Origin: Chloroflexota bacterium
GTDB lineage: Bacteria > Chloroflexota > Anaerolineae > UBA1429
Assembly (NCBI GenBank): GCA_012719135.1
Contig: JAAYAW010000023.1
Coordinates: 1 to 58,707, forward strand
Reading direction: 5' to 3'
Length of the DNA stretch: 58,707 bases
The first letter of the stretch is position 1; each line of letters begins with the position of its first letter. A program made the translations under genes and the position numbers. The notes below the pieces were generated by a model, which was not told the DNA's origin, did no database searches, and was given only the letters and a program-made list of their open reading frames with translations. Shown here one piece after another: positions 1-8,238 of this stretch.

Positions 1-85
1 GGAGAGGTCGCATAGTCTGGTCGAGTGCGCACGATTGGAAATCGTGTAGGCGCAAGCCTCGCGGGTTCGAATCCCGCCCTCTCCG
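1..85 (+). tRNA. tRNA-Ser (anticodon GGA)
   Basis: Folds as a class II tRNA. The acceptor stem pairs bases 1-7 with 78-84 and the discriminator is G85. The anticodon stem CACGA/TCGTG encloses loop TTGGAAA, giving anticodon GGA, which reads UCC/UCU serine codons. A long variable arm around GCGCAAGC and a T-arm with loop TTCGAAT follow. The 3' CCA is not encoded (the next bases are CTGCA), so it must be added by a nucleotidyltransferase such as the cca product at 13270-14598. The gene starts at the first base of the window, so its promoter lies outside. Confidence 0.96.
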
Positions 86-282
86 CTGCAGCCACATGGG
101 CACCTGTGGTTTCCCCTGCAGGGTGCCGCAGGACGAGCCGCGCGTGTCGTTCCAGATCCTGGGATACCAGTTACTGGGGCGGCAGGCGCGGTTGTGTGTA
201 GAAAGACGCCGGCGGCGATATTCGCTCGATCCCGTTGTCCCGAGCGAGCTATCGCCGCAGATACTCTACGAGCGTGAGGTCG

Positions 283-1569
283 ATGGTCGTTCGTGTGCTA
301 AAGACCACGCTGGGCCCGATGATCCGGCCGCAGACCCGCGAGGACCGCAACATCCGGCGGCTGCTCCTCCACACCGCCCTGTTTGGCGTCGTTCAGGGTG
401 GCATCATCACCTTCCTGCCGGTGCTTCTGGCCCGCATGGGCGCCTCTGCTACGGCCGTCAGCATGCTCACGTCACTGCCGGCGCTGCTGACGATCGCCTT
501 TGCCATCCCGTCCGGCTCCATCGTTGCCCGCTGGACACATCCCGGTCTCATGAGCGCGCGCTGCTTTTACATCCTGCGGCTCTCCTACCCGCTTATTGCC
601 GCCGCAGCCCTTTTGGATCCGCGCATTGCACCCTGGGCGATCGTCGCGATCTGGGGGCTTACGGCGATCCCCGGAGCCCTCGGCAACACCGCCTTCTACG
701 ATGTCCTGGCGGAATCGGTTCCCGCCACACGGCGCGCGGCAATCAACGGAGTCCGTTGGGCGCTCCTCTTTCTGATCTCGGGAGGGAGCGTCTCGCTCTT
801 TGGACAGCTCTTGGACCGCGTGGAGTGGCCCGCCAACTACCTGATCCTCATCGGCATTTCCTTCGTCCTCGGGATGGCGAGCATCTACATTTACTCTCGC
901 CTGGAGATCCCTCCTCGCCCGGTGCGACCAACCATCCGAGAGCGCGGCGACTGGCGCACCCGTCTCGGGAATCTCCTGATCCCATTCCGCGCGCGTAGCG
1001 GCTTTGGTGCGTTCTCCATCGTCACGCTCGCCATGCGCATTGGTTTCTTCCTTCCTGCAGGGCTGTTCAGCCTGTTTCTCGTAAACACCCTTCGCGTATC
1101 CGACGCTTGGATCGGTGGGCGCACCACCATCGAGAGCATCGCCATGACCGCCGGCTACTTTTTCTGGGGGCGTATGGCCAACCGCGCCGGCAAACGGCGC
1201 ATGCTGGCTCTGCTGGGGCTGGCCGTTGGACTGAACTATGTGTTCGTCTCGATGGCTACCACTGAGCGGTTGTACCTCATGTACTTTGGTGCGTTGCTCT
1301 CGGGCTTTTTTGTCTCCGCTGGTGATGTCAGCCTGTTTGAGTGGCTTCTGGAGATCATGCCCGAGGATGACCGTCCGCGGTATGTCGCCATGAACACCCT
1401 CCTCATGAACCTGGTTGCCTTTTTTGCACCGATTGCCGGGGCCGCCATCGCGGAGGCAGCTGGCATCCGAACCGTCTACTGGCTGAGCGCCATCTCCATG
1501 GTGACCTGCACGGTCTTGGCACTTGCGCTGATTCGCCCAGCGCACCATCCTCCTCGAACCGTGGGGTGA
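283..1569 (+). CDS. Major facilitator superfamily (MFS) transporter
   Basis: Encodes about 428 residues with some 12 hydrophobic segments in two halves, the size and layout of an MFS secondary transporter in the cytoplasmic membrane. The central loop (PPRPVRPTIRERGDWRTR) is basic and polar, as is usual between the two six-helix bundles. Substrate cannot be read from the sequence. The frame stays open back to a TTG at 235, and GTG 274 or ATG 319 are other possible starts. I chose ATG 283 because it leaves a short basic N-tail before the first helix; no start has a strong ribosome site. The next gene follows after about 117 bases on the same strand. Confidence 0.8.
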   Translation: MVVRVLKTTLGPMIRPQTREDRNIRRLLLHTALFGVVQGGIITFLPVLLARMGASATAVSMLTSLPALLTIAFAIPSGSIVARWTHPGLMSARCFYILRLSYPLIAAAALLDPRIAPWAIVAIWGLTAIPGALGNTAFYDVLAESVPATRRAAINGVRWALLFLISGGSVSLFGQLLDRVEWPANYLILIGISFVLGMASIYIYSRLEIPPRPVRPTIRERGDWRTRLGNLLIPFRARSGFGAFSIVTLAMRIGFFLPAGLFSLFLVNTLRVSDAWIGGRTTIESIAMTAGYFFWGRMANRAGKRRMLALLGLAVGLNYVFVSMATTERLYLMYFGALLSGFFVSAGDVSLFEWLLEIMPEDDRPRYVAMNTLLMNLVAFFAPIAGAAIAEAAGIRTVYWLSAISMVTCTVLALALIRPAHHPPRTVG

Positions 1570-1600
1570 CTGCGGCCGGATTCTGGCGTAAGCTATGCCT

Positions 1601-1620
1601 GGTTGGCGAACTCGCCAGCC
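1601..1620 (+). terminator. Possible hairpin terminator after the MFS gene
   Basis: GGTTGGCG and CGCCAGCC form an 8-bp stem with one G-T wobble around loop AACT, about 30 bases after the MFS stop. There is no T-run, so termination is uncertain. Confidence 0.3.
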
Positions 1621-1686
1621 CTTGGTCGCGAACGCGGGTGCCCTGCCACCGACGCCGCTCATACGCCGATATGGAGGGCCGCAGAG

Positions 1687-2277
1687 ATGACAGACCGTTC
1701 TGGCGAGGGGTGGGAGCGCCTCTGGCACGAACTGATGGCGCAAGCCCCTCAGATGTCCGAGCAGGGCCGTGAGTATCTGGACCTCGCCAAGCGCCTCGTG
1801 CGCGCAAACCGGGTTCTCATGCAGCTACCCGAGCTCGAGGAGGAAGCCTTCCAGGAGGTGCAGAGCATCTCCATGCTGCTGCATTCGGTGGGCGAGCCCG
1901 AGGAGTACTATGTCTATCAGCTGATCGACCTCATTACTCACCTGCTGGATCGGCTCTATGTACACCTCGAGTATCTCAAGTGGGAGATATCGCCTCTCTC
2001 GCGCCTCCCCTTTGCTCTGCTTGAGATTGAGCAGCTTGAGAATCTGACGTCGAGTGACCTGGAGCTCCTGGCATTCCTGCGCGCGTTCAACAAGGCCGTG
2101 CGCACGGGAGCGGGCCTGGCGGATCCGCGCCAACGCCATCAACTCTGCGAGCGGATTCTCCAGATCGATTCATCAGCCCGACACGGAGCGGACAGGCGTC
2201 TCAGAGCGCTGGTCTGGCAGGTGTCGCGTTTGCTGGACTACTATGAGGATCAGTCCCCCTCAGATGAAGAGGGCTAA
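1687..2277 (+). CDS. Uncharacterised all-helical protein
   Basis: I do not recognise this family. The 196-residue product is acidic, rich in Leu/Glu/Arg and predicted by eye to be almost wholly alpha-helical (for example LEEEAFQEVQSISMLL and LLEIEQLENL). It has no signal peptide, membrane segment, cysteine pair or catalytic motif that I can name, so it is probably cytoplasmic and may be a helical-bundle or coiled-coil protein. The start at ATG 1687 is supported by GGAGGG eight bases upstream; the frame is open further 5' (to 1603) but that part looks like leader. It lies between the MFS gene and gpmA on the same strand; a separate promoter-like sequence precedes gpmA. Confidence 0.65.
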   Translation: MTDRSGEGWERLWHELMAQAPQMSEQGREYLDLAKRLVRANRVLMQLPELEEEAFQEVQSISMLLHSVGEPEEYYVYQLIDLITHLLDRLYVHLEYLKWEISPLSRLPFALLEIEQLENLTSSDLELLAFLRAFNKAVRTGAGLADPRQRHQLCERILQIDSSARHGADRRLRALVWQVSRLLDYYEDQSPSDEEG

Positions 2278-2307
2278 GGCTGCTACCCACGAGTAGGGGT
2301 CACCGAT

Positions 2308-2336
2308 TTGACCGGCTCAGCGTTCTGCATCAGAAT
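2308..2336 (+). promoter_or_regulatory. Putative sigma70 promoter of gpmA
   Basis: TTGACC (2308-2313) and CAGAAT (2331-2336) match the -35 consensus at 5 of 6 and the -10 at 4 of 6 bases, with the ideal 17-base spacer. They lie about 50 bases before the gpmA start codon. Confidence 0.45.
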
Positions 2337-2384
2337 GGACGCTAAGTGGTCAAAATCGCGGCATCGCGCTGGGGAGATAGACTC

Positions 2385-3131
2385 ATGCACAAGCTTGTAC
2401 TCATCAGACACGGCCAGAGCCTGTGGAATCTCGAAAACCGGTTTACAGGCTGGACCGATGTGGACCTCACGGATACGGGCCGCGAAGAGGCCAGGCACGC
2501 AGGCCGCCTGCTCCGTGATGGCGGGTACACGTTTGATGTGGCCTACACCTCTGTGCTCAAGCGCGCCATCCGCACTCTGTGGATCGTGCTTGACGAGATG
2601 GATCTGATGTGGATCCCTGTCATTCGCGATTGGCGCCTGAACGAGAAGCACTATGGCGCACTCCAGGGCCTAAACAAAGCAGAGACGGCCGAGCGCCATG
2701 GCGATGAGCAGGTTCATGTCTGGCGCCGCAGTTACGATATCCCCGCCCCTCCGATCGATGACGACTCTCCATATTCGCAGGCCAACGATCGCCGATATGC
2801 GACGCTCTCTCCGGGACAACTACCGCGTACGGAGGCCCTCAAGCAGACCGTTGAGCGCATGCTCCCGTATTGGCACGCCGTTATCGCTCCGGACGTACGG
2901 GCCGGGAAGCGTGTGGTGATCGCTGCACACGGGAATAGTCTCCGCGCCCTGGTCAAGTACCTTGACGGCATTTCCGACGAAGAGATCCCGGAACTGAACA
3001 TCCCCACCGGTATCCCGCTGGTGTACGAGCTTGACGACGATCTCGTGCCCATCAGGCACTACTATCTGGGCGATCCCGAGGCGGCGGCACGTGCGGCAGC
3101 CGCTGTGGCCGCCCAGGCCGCGCGACGGTAG
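2385..3131 (+). CDS. gpmA: 2,3-bisphosphoglycerate-dependent phosphoglycerate mutase
   Basis: Interconverts 3- and 2-phosphoglycerate in glycolysis/gluconeogenesis. The product is 248 residues, the usual length of dPGM. The phosphohistidine motif RHG is at residues 8-10 (His9). The family stretches [23 protein letters not shown] and [11 protein letters not shown] are present, as is the second active-site histidine in [13 protein letters not shown] 2385 is chosen because GGGGAG lies eight bases upstream and the protein then begins [10 protein letters not shown], as in the family; an in-frame start at 2346 would add an unconserved tail. The C-terminus is alanine-rich. It converges on pfkA and pgk, so three glycolytic genes are clustered. 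Confidence 0.96.
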   Translation: MHKLVLIRHGQSLWNLENRFTGWTDVDLTDTGREEARHAGRLLRDGGYTFDVAYTSVLKRAIRTLWIVLDEMDLMWIPVIRDWRLNEKHYGALQGLNKAETAERHGDEQVHVWRRSYDIPAPPIDDDSPYSQANDRRYATLSPGQLPRTEALKQTVERMLPYWHAVIAPDVRAGKRVVIAAHGNSLRALVKYLDGISDEEIPELNIPTGIPLVYELDDDLVPIRHYYLGDPEAAARAAAAVAAQAARR

Positions 3132-3153
3132 CGGCCAGTCCACCAACGTCAGA

Positions 3154-3188
3154 GCCCCCGCCCGGCTACGGGCGGGGGCTTCTTCTTT
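3154..3188 (+). terminator. Rho-independent terminator of gpmA
   Basis: GCCCCCGCCCG (3154-3164) pairs perfectly with CGGGCGGGGGC (3169-3179) over loop GCTA, followed by a T-rich tail. It lies 22 bases after the gpmA stop and next to the stop of the convergent pfkA. The T-rich tail is on the plus-strand side only, so it mainly serves gpmA. Confidence 0.9.
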
Positions 3189-4170
3189 AGCGGGCCAGCG
3201 TATCGGCCAACTCGACGTACATCGGATCGATCTCAGGTCTCCGGCTCACGACATCCCGAAGAGGGATCAGTGCGACTCCCCCGGACACGAGGCCGGCCAT
3301 CACACCGCGCTCGCCTTCGGCTAGAGCCTGCACCGCCCGTGTCCCCAAGAGTGTCGCCAGATACCGGTCCTTGGCAGTCGGTGATCCACCCCGCTGTATG
3401 TGGCCAAGCATGGTCAGATGGGCCTCAAAGCCAGTCTCCTGGGAGCGCTCCACCAGGTATTGCTGGATGGCGCGCGCGTCAGGATGGGCTCCCTCTGCCA
3501 CCACAACAATGCAGTGCTCCTTCCCCCGGACGTACGCGGAGGAAACCTCGCGAGCGATATCCTCAAGAGACGGACTCGACTCCGGCAGACACGCGATCTC
3601 CGCCCCCGCCACAATTGCTACCATCAACGCCAGATAGCCTGAGCGAGCTCCTGCCGTCTCCACCACGAAAGCCTGCTGCTGTGAGGAGGCGGTGTCTTTG
3701 ATGCGATCGATGACATCCATGGCGGTGTTGATCGCCGTATCCACGCCCACGGCCTGATCAGTTCCCCAAAGGTCATTCTCGATGGTGGCAGGGATAAGCG
3801 TTACGGGGAAGCCGGCATCGCCAAGCGCCACGCCTCCACGAGCGGAGACGTCTCCACCGATCGAGACGAGCGCGTCGACACGCTCTTCGTTTAGGCTGCG
3901 GAGTGCCTGGCGCACTTTTGCCGCGGTAGCTAGGGACTCCTGCTGAGATGTTCCCAACAGGGTCCCCCCCTTGTCGATCCGGTGGCTCACAGAGCGGGAG
4001 TCCAGGGGCACATAGTCGCCCCGGAGCAATCCGCTGAACCCATGGCGAACCCCGAGAACGGACCAGCCGACCTCTAGAGAACTCCGAACAGCCGCGCGGA
4101 TGGCGGCGTTCATCCCGGGACCATCCGTCCCTCCCGTCAGAACGGCCACCCGACGAATCGTACTCACCAT
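3187..4170 (-). CDS. 6-phosphofructokinase family protein with altered active site
   Basis: A 327-residue PFK-A-fold protein that would phosphorylate fructose 6-phosphate. Family landmarks are [13 protein letters not shown] near the N-terminus, GGDVS (105-109), PATIEND (127-133), a GTD next to it, and [12 protein letters not shown] near the C-terminus. Key positions differ from ordinary bacterial PFKs: the phosphoryl-donor position (Gly104 of E. coli; Asp in PPi enzymes) is Val108, and the catalytic Asp127 of TIDND is Glu131. Donor and activity are therefore uncertain; it could be a divergent kinase or a regulatory paralogue. ATG 4170 has TTGGAG eight bases upstream; a GTG at 4188 is the alternative. 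It follows pgk by 27 bases, so the two are probably cotranscribed. Confidence 0.85.
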   Translation of the reverse strand: MVSTIRRVAVLTGGTDGPGMNAAIRAAVRSSLEVGWSVLGVRHGFSGLLRGDYVPLDSRSVSHRIDKGGTLLGTSQQESLATAAKVRQALRSLNEERVDALVSIGGDVSARGGVALGDAGFPVTLIPATIENDLWGTDQAVGVDTAINTAMDVIDRIKDTASSQQQAFVVETAGARSGYLALMVAIVAGAEIACLPESSPSLEDIAREVSSAYVRGKEHCIVVVAEGAHPDARAIQQYLVERSQETGFEAHLTMLGHIQRGGSPTAKDRYLATLLGTRAVQALAEGERGVMAGLVSGGVALIPLRDVVSRRPEIDPMYVELADTLAR

Positions 4171-4197
4171 CGACTCTGCTCCAACCACGCGACTCGG

Positions 4198-5373
4198 CTA
4201 CTTGTCCTCCAGAACGGCAACGCCTGGCAGTTCAATTCCTTCCAGGAACTCGAGCGAAGCGCCACCACCGGTGGAGATGTGTCCAATCGAATCCGCCACG
4301 CCGGATTCCTGTACGGCCGCCGCAGAATCGCCACCGCCCACGATGGTCATCGCATGCGATGCGGCCAATGCCCGGGCTACTGCAAAGGTGCCCTTGGCAA
4401 ACGGCTCCAGCTCAAAAACCCCCATGGGCCCGTTCCAGATCACGGTGCCTGCCCCAGCGATGAGTCGCTCGTAAAGCTCGGCTGTCTTGGGCCCGATGTC
4501 AAGAATGCGCCATCCGGGCTCTACCTTGTCCGGCAGAGAAACCTTGGCGTTCGCCTGAGCGCTGAAAGCATCGGCGAGCACGACATCTTCGGGCAGTACG
4601 AGGATGCTCCCGGCCCGCGCCAAAAGATCCGCAGCTGTGGAGATCGCGTCCTGCTCGACGAGAGAATCCCCCATCTCGTACCCTCTGGCAGCGAAGAAGG
4701 TATTCGCCATACCTCCGCCGATCAGTATCCGATCGGCCTTGGTGAGCAGGTTCTCGATGACTCCGATCTTGTCCGAGATTTTGGCGCCGCCGAGGATAAC
4801 TACCAACGGGCGCTCCGGTGCCTCCAATGCCTTGCCAAGCACCTCGATCTCTCTACCCATGAGCAAGCCCGAAACAGCCGGGAGAAACGCGGCCACTCCG
4901 GCGGTGGAAGCGTGTGCCCGGTGCGCAGCCCCGAAGGCATCGTTGACATAGAGATCGGCCAGCGCGGCCAGCTTGCGGCTGAGGTCCGGATCGTTCTTTT
5001 CATCTCCAGGCTCAAAGCGGGTGTTCTCCAGGAGCAGGACATCCCCAGGGCGCATCGAGAGTGCCGCCGCCGCCGCCGCCTCACCCACTACCTCGTTGAC
5101 CTTCTTAACGGTGACGCCCAGCTGTTCGGACAGCCGTGCGGCGACGGGATCCAGCCGAAGCGATTCGACGATCTTGCCCTTGGGACGCCCGAGATGGGAA
5201 CACAGGATCACGGCAGCGCCATGCTCCAGCAGGTACTGGATCGTGGGCACGGCAGCACGGATGCGCAGGTCATCGGTGATCTCCCCCGCATCGTCCAGCG
5301 GCACGTTAAAATCGCAGCGCACCAGCACGCGCTTGTTCTCCACAGACACATCGAGGATGGTCTTTTTGGTCAT
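4198..5373 (-). CDS. pgk: Phosphoglycerate kinase
   Basis: Transfers phosphate from 1,3-bisphosphoglycerate to ADP in glycolysis. The 391-residue length is typical. Visible landmarks are [14 protein letters not shown] near the N-terminus, the substrate-binding SHLGRPKGK, the [11 protein letters not shown] segment, the NGPMGVFE loop and the C-terminal VGGGDSAAA motif that binds the nucleotide phosphates. It is the first gene of a pgk-pfk pair and is divergent from the oxidoreductase at 5535; a good promoter lies about 60 bases upstream. Confidence 0.97.
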   Translation of the reverse strand: MTKKTILDVSVENKRVLVRCDFNVPLDDAGEITDDLRIRAAVPTIQYLLEHGAAVILCSHLGRPKGKIVESLRLDPVAARLSEQLGVTVKKVNEVVGEAAAAAALSMRPGDVLLLENTRFEPGDEKNDPDLSRKLAALADLYVNDAFGAAHRAHASTAGVAAFLPAVSGLLMGREIEVLGKALEAPERPLVVILGGAKISDKIGVIENLLTKADRILIGGGMANTFFAARGYEMGDSLVEQDAISTAADLLARAGSILVLPEDVVLADAFSAQANAKVSLPDKVEPGWRILDIGPKTAELYERLIAGAGTVIWNGPMGVFELEPFAKGTFAVARALAASHAMTIVGGGDSAAAVQESGVADSIGHISTGGGASLEFLEGIELPGVAVLEDK

Positions 5374-5430
5374 GTCTCCATTCTCCTGCCCTTGTGCAAC
5401 TAGAGCGCCTCATTCAGGCCCCTTTGCGGC

Positions 5431-5460
5431 ATTCTAGCACACAGCACCCACCAGGGTAAA
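5431..5460 (-). promoter_or_regulatory. Putative promoter of pgk-pfk
   Basis: Read on the minus strand: TTTACC (5460-5455), an 18-base spacer, then TAGAAT (5436-5431) preceded by TGC, which makes an extended -10. The -10 matches 5 of 6 consensus bases. It lies about 60 bases before the pgk start. Confidence 0.5.
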
Positions 5461-5502
5461 CCAGCCCCGTCTCCTGCCCTTTTTCTGGCTCCATCTCTGC
5501 TG

Positions 5503-5508
5503 TAGAAT
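5503..5508 (+). promoter_or_regulatory. Putative -10 element of the oxidoreductase gene
   Basis: TAGAAT lies 26 bases before ATG 5535 and just upstream of the AGGAGG ribosome site. The matching -35 is poor (TTTTTC at 17 bases), so this is tentative. With the pgk promoter it would make this a divergent promoter region. Confidence 0.3.
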
Positions 5509-5534
5509 GGCGTCACTACGCAGAGGAGGCCAAG

Positions 5535-6566
5535 ATGGCTGCAAAGACGCGAGCCGTGATGGTGGGATGTGGGGGCATCACCCGTTCATGGCTGACCCCG
5601 CTCAAGGACATGGAGGACGTCCAGATCGTAGGCCTGGTGGATATCGTGGAGCAGAACGCGCGCGCCCGAGCGGAGGAATACGGGCTCGCAGACGCAGAGA
5701 TCGGAACCGAACTTGACCTAGTCCTGCGGCTCACACAGCCGGACGTCGTCTTCAACTGCACCGTACCCGAGGCCCATGCCTCGGTGAGCATCGCCGCGAT
5801 GGAGTTTGGTTGCCATGTGCTCCAGGAGAAACCCCTGGCCGATTCTGTGGAGAACGCACGGCGCATGATCGCCGCAGCGGAAAAGGCGGGGAGGATCCTG
5901 GCGGTCATCCAAAACCGCCGGTACGATCCGAACATCCGCCGCCTGCGAAACGTGGTTGCCTCTCAGGCCATCGGCGCCCTGACGACCGCCAACTGCGACT
6001 TTTACCTCGGCGCGCACTTTGGTGGGTTCCGCGATCACATGCCCCACGTCCTGCTTCTGGACATGGCAATCCACACGTTCGACGCCGCCCGCCTGATCAC
6101 CGGTGTGGACCCCGTCTCTGTGTACTGCAAAGAGTGGAACCCGGCCGGCTCATGGTATGATCGCGACGCATCGGCCGTGGCCATCTTTGAGATGACGGGC
6201 GGGTTGATCTACACCTATCGCGGAAGCTGGTGTGCTGAGGGCCTGAACACCACGTGGGAGAGCAACTGGCACCTGGTAGGTACCCGTGGGTCGCTGCATT
6301 GGGATGGGGCTCTGTGTATAGAGGGAGAGAAGGTCGCCGAATCTGGAGGCTTTCGATCCGCCCTCGAAGCGGTAGAGATCCCCGTCTTTGACGCCGGAAG
6401 CAAGGTGGGCGCCCATGGAGGCGTGATTCGCGAGTTCCTCCACAGCGTTCGGACGGGAGTGCGCCCGGAGACGAGCGCACACGATAACATCAAGAGCCTG
6501 GCCATGGTCTTTGGCGCCATAGAGAGCGCAGAGACCGGTCGTGAGGTGCGCATCTCAGTGGAATGA
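5535..6566 (+). CDS. Gfo/Idh/MocA-family NAD(P)-dependent oxidoreductase
   Basis: 343 residues with an N-terminal Rossmann fold (VMVGCGGITRSW, Gly-rich turn at 11-14), the family signature EKPLA (98-102, whose Lys is normally catalytic) and a C-terminal alpha/beta domain. A conserved-looking MAIHTFDAARLI supplies the usual active-site histidine region. Such enzymes oxidise or reduce sugars, inositols or related polyols in the cytoplasm; the substrate is not evident here. The start is firm: GAGGAGG precedes ATG 5535. It stands alone between the divergent pgk and the convergent glycerate kinase. Confidence 0.88.
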   Translation: MAAKTRAVMVGCGGITRSWLTPLKDMEDVQIVGLVDIVEQNARARAEEYGLADAEIGTELDLVLRLTQPDVVFNCTVPEAHASVSIAAMEFGCHVLQEKPLADSVENARRMIAAAEKAGRILAVIQNRRYDPNIRRLRNVVASQAIGALTTANCDFYLGAHFGGFRDHMPHVLLLDMAIHTFDAARLITGVDPVSVYCKEWNPAGSWYDRDASAVAIFEMTGGLIYTYRGSWCAEGLNTTWESNWHLVGTRGSLHWDGALCIEGEKVAESGGFRSALEAVEIPVFDAGSKVGAHGGVIREFLHSVRTGVRPETSAHDNIKSLAMVFGAIESAETGREVRISVE

Positions 6567-6699
6567 ACGGCCCGGGAGCTCGAGTCGCGCGCCTGGCCTC
6601 ACCCGCCCAGTCCGCGGACCATTGGATGCGCTTCTCCAGCCCTGGTTCAGCGCATCGACCGTCAGGCGACAAAGTTGGGCGGGCGAACCGACTGCTCAT

Positions 6700-6736
6700 A
6701 TCCGGCTGGCTGAGCGTTTGGCTCAGCCAGCCGGAT
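6700..6736. terminator. Perfect 16-bp inverted repeat between convergent genes
   Basis: CCGGCTGGCTGAGC (6702-6715) pairs with GCTCAGCCAGCCGG (6721-6734) around loop GTTTG, and two more A-T/T-A pairs extend the stem to 6700 and 6736. It begins 4 bases beyond the glycerate kinase stop (-) and about 135 bases beyond the oxidoreductase stop (+). Position and strength suggest a bidirectional terminator, but neither side has a T-run. Confidence 0.55.
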
Positions 6737-6740
6737 CCTG

Positions 6741-8105
6741 CTACCACACAAAGACAAAGGCCAGATCGTTGACGTTGGTCTGGGTGGGCCCCGTCATGAG
6801 CAGGTCATCCAGCGCCTCAAAGAAGGGGTAGGCATTGTTGTCCGCCAGGTACGCCCAGGGGTCCAGGCCAAGCGCACGGGCACGCCTGCAGGTGGATCCG
6901 TCGGCGAGCGCGCCGGAGGCGTCCGTTGGCCCGTCCGTCCCATCGGTCGCCAGGCAGACGATGTCCACGTCATCAAGCCCGTCGATGGCTAGCGCAGCCG
7001 CGAGGGCCATCTCCTGGTTTCGCCCTCCCCTGCCATCTCCCTTGAGTGTCACGGTGGTCTCACCGCCGACGATCACGCAGGCGGGTCTGGCCACAGGCCG
7101 GCTGGAGGCGCGGATCTCTTTGCCAATCGCAGCCAACACCTTGGCCACCTCTCGGGCCTCGCCCTCAACGTACGTCGTGAGGAGCAGCGTCTCAAAGCCT
7201 AACGCCTCGGCGTGCTTCTGAGCCGCGGCAGCGGCGAGGTCGTTGCTGGCCACGATCACGTTCTGCGTCCGGTCAAATACCCTGTCCCCCGCGAGTGGGT
7301 TCTCTGGTAGCCCTCCGCCCGCACCACGTCTCAGGATCGCTTCAATGCTGGCCGGCATACGCCCCACCAGGCCATACCGCTCCATCAGGCTCCACGCTTG
7401 TGCATAGCTCGACCCGTCGGGTACCGTGGGGCCGGAGGCGATGGCATCCAGCGGATTGCCAACCACGTCGGAGAGGATCAGTGATACGACTGACGCTGGC
7501 GCTGCCAACCGGGCCAGTTTTCCTCCCTTGAGGCGATCCAGGTGCTTTCGGATCACATTGATCTCTACGATCGTCGCCCCTGCCCGTAACAGAGCGGAGG
7601 TTAGCGCCTGCATATCGTCCAGCGACACCTCGTCCTCCGGCAGCGTCATCAGGGCCGAGCCGCCGCCTGAGATCAGGCAGATGACGAGATCTCGCTCACC
7701 CGCACGCTCGAGCAGATGGGCAATGCGGCCAGATCCCTGCACGCCCGCCATGTCCGGAACGGGATGCCCCGCCTCCACGAGTTCGATGCGCGCCGTTGGC
7801 AACGCGTGACCATGCTTTACGTTGACGACACCCTCAGACAATCGATCGCCAAGAAGCCCTTCCAGTGCCTGAGCCATGGACGCGCCCGCCTTGCCGGCCC
7901 CGACGACGTAGACGTGCTCGATCGCGTCCAGGTCATAGGCCCTTCCATCTACGATCAGCCGTCTTCCCTGGCGCTGCACAGATCGACGCACGGCCTCAGC
8001 GGGATCGACCGCCTGCAGAGCCGCCTGCATGGTCTCCACGATCTTGCGCCGCCGTTCTCCAGCCAGGCCCTCCCGTTCGTATAGGCCGGGCGAAAAGCGC
8101 ACCAT
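6741..8105 (-). CDS. Glycerate 2-kinase (DUF4147/MOFRL family)
   Basis: Would phosphorylate glycerate to 2-phosphoglycerate, feeding lower glycolysis. The 454-residue product has the N-terminal DUF4147 Rossmann-like domain (VYVVGAGKAGASMA, then LISGGGSALMTLP) and the C-terminal MOFRL domain (GGETTVTLKGDGRGGRNQE, then LATDGTDGPTDASGA). I place the start at ATG 8105, which has GAGGGG eight bases upstream; ATG 8144 is in frame but sits 6 bases from a strong hairpin and lacks a clear ribosome site. Gene function is assigned from the family; hydroxypyruvate reductase is an older name for relatives. It is monocistronic as far as I can see. Confidence 0.88.
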   Translation of the reverse strand: MVRFSPGLYEREGLAGERRRKIVETMQAALQAVDPAEAVRRSVQRQGRRLIVDGRAYDLDAIEHVYVVGAGKAGASMAQALEGLLGDRLSEGVVNVKHGHALPTARIELVEAGHPVPDMAGVQGSGRIAHLLERAGERDLVICLISGGGSALMTLPEDEVSLDDMQALTSALLRAGATIVEINVIRKHLDRLKGGKLARLAAPASVVSLILSDVVGNPLDAIASGPTVPDGSSYAQAWSLMERYGLVGRMPASIEAILRRGAGGGLPENPLAGDRVFDRTQNVIVASNDLAAAAAQKHAEALGFETLLLTTYVEGEAREVAKVLAAIGKEIRASSRPVARPACVIVGGETTVTLKGDGRGGRNQEMALAAALAIDGLDDVDIVCLATDGTDGPTDASGALADGSTCRRARALGLDPWAYLADNNAYPFFEALDDLLMTGPTQTNVNDLAFVFVW

Positions 8106-8150
8106 ATCCGCCACCCCCTCATCCAATACAGCGGTTACCCACATAACACA

Positions 8151-8184
8151 CGCGCCTCTCGTCTAGCGTACCACGAGAGGCGCG
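8151..8184. other. Perfect 12-bp inverted repeat between secF and the glycerate kinase gene
   Basis: CGCGCCTCTCGT (8151-8162) and ACGAGAGGCGCG (8173-8184) pair perfectly around a 10-base loop. It is downstream of secF and just upstream of the glycerate kinase gene, both on the minus strand. It could end secF transcription or act in the kinase leader; there is no T-run. Confidence 0.5.
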
Positions 8185-8238
8185 CGAACCATATTCGAGC
8201 TCGATGGCGGTCGAATCGCTGCCCACGGGTGCAACGCC

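Noticed and set aside
1-1600. tRNA gene as a possible integration site
   Set aside because: No integrase, no direct repeat of the tRNA 3' end and no composition shift is seen downstream.
472-1743. 423-codon minus-strand frame opposite the MFS gene
   Set aside because: It is antisense to a clearly hydrophobic transporter; its own product is polar and unstructured, as expected of a shadow frame.
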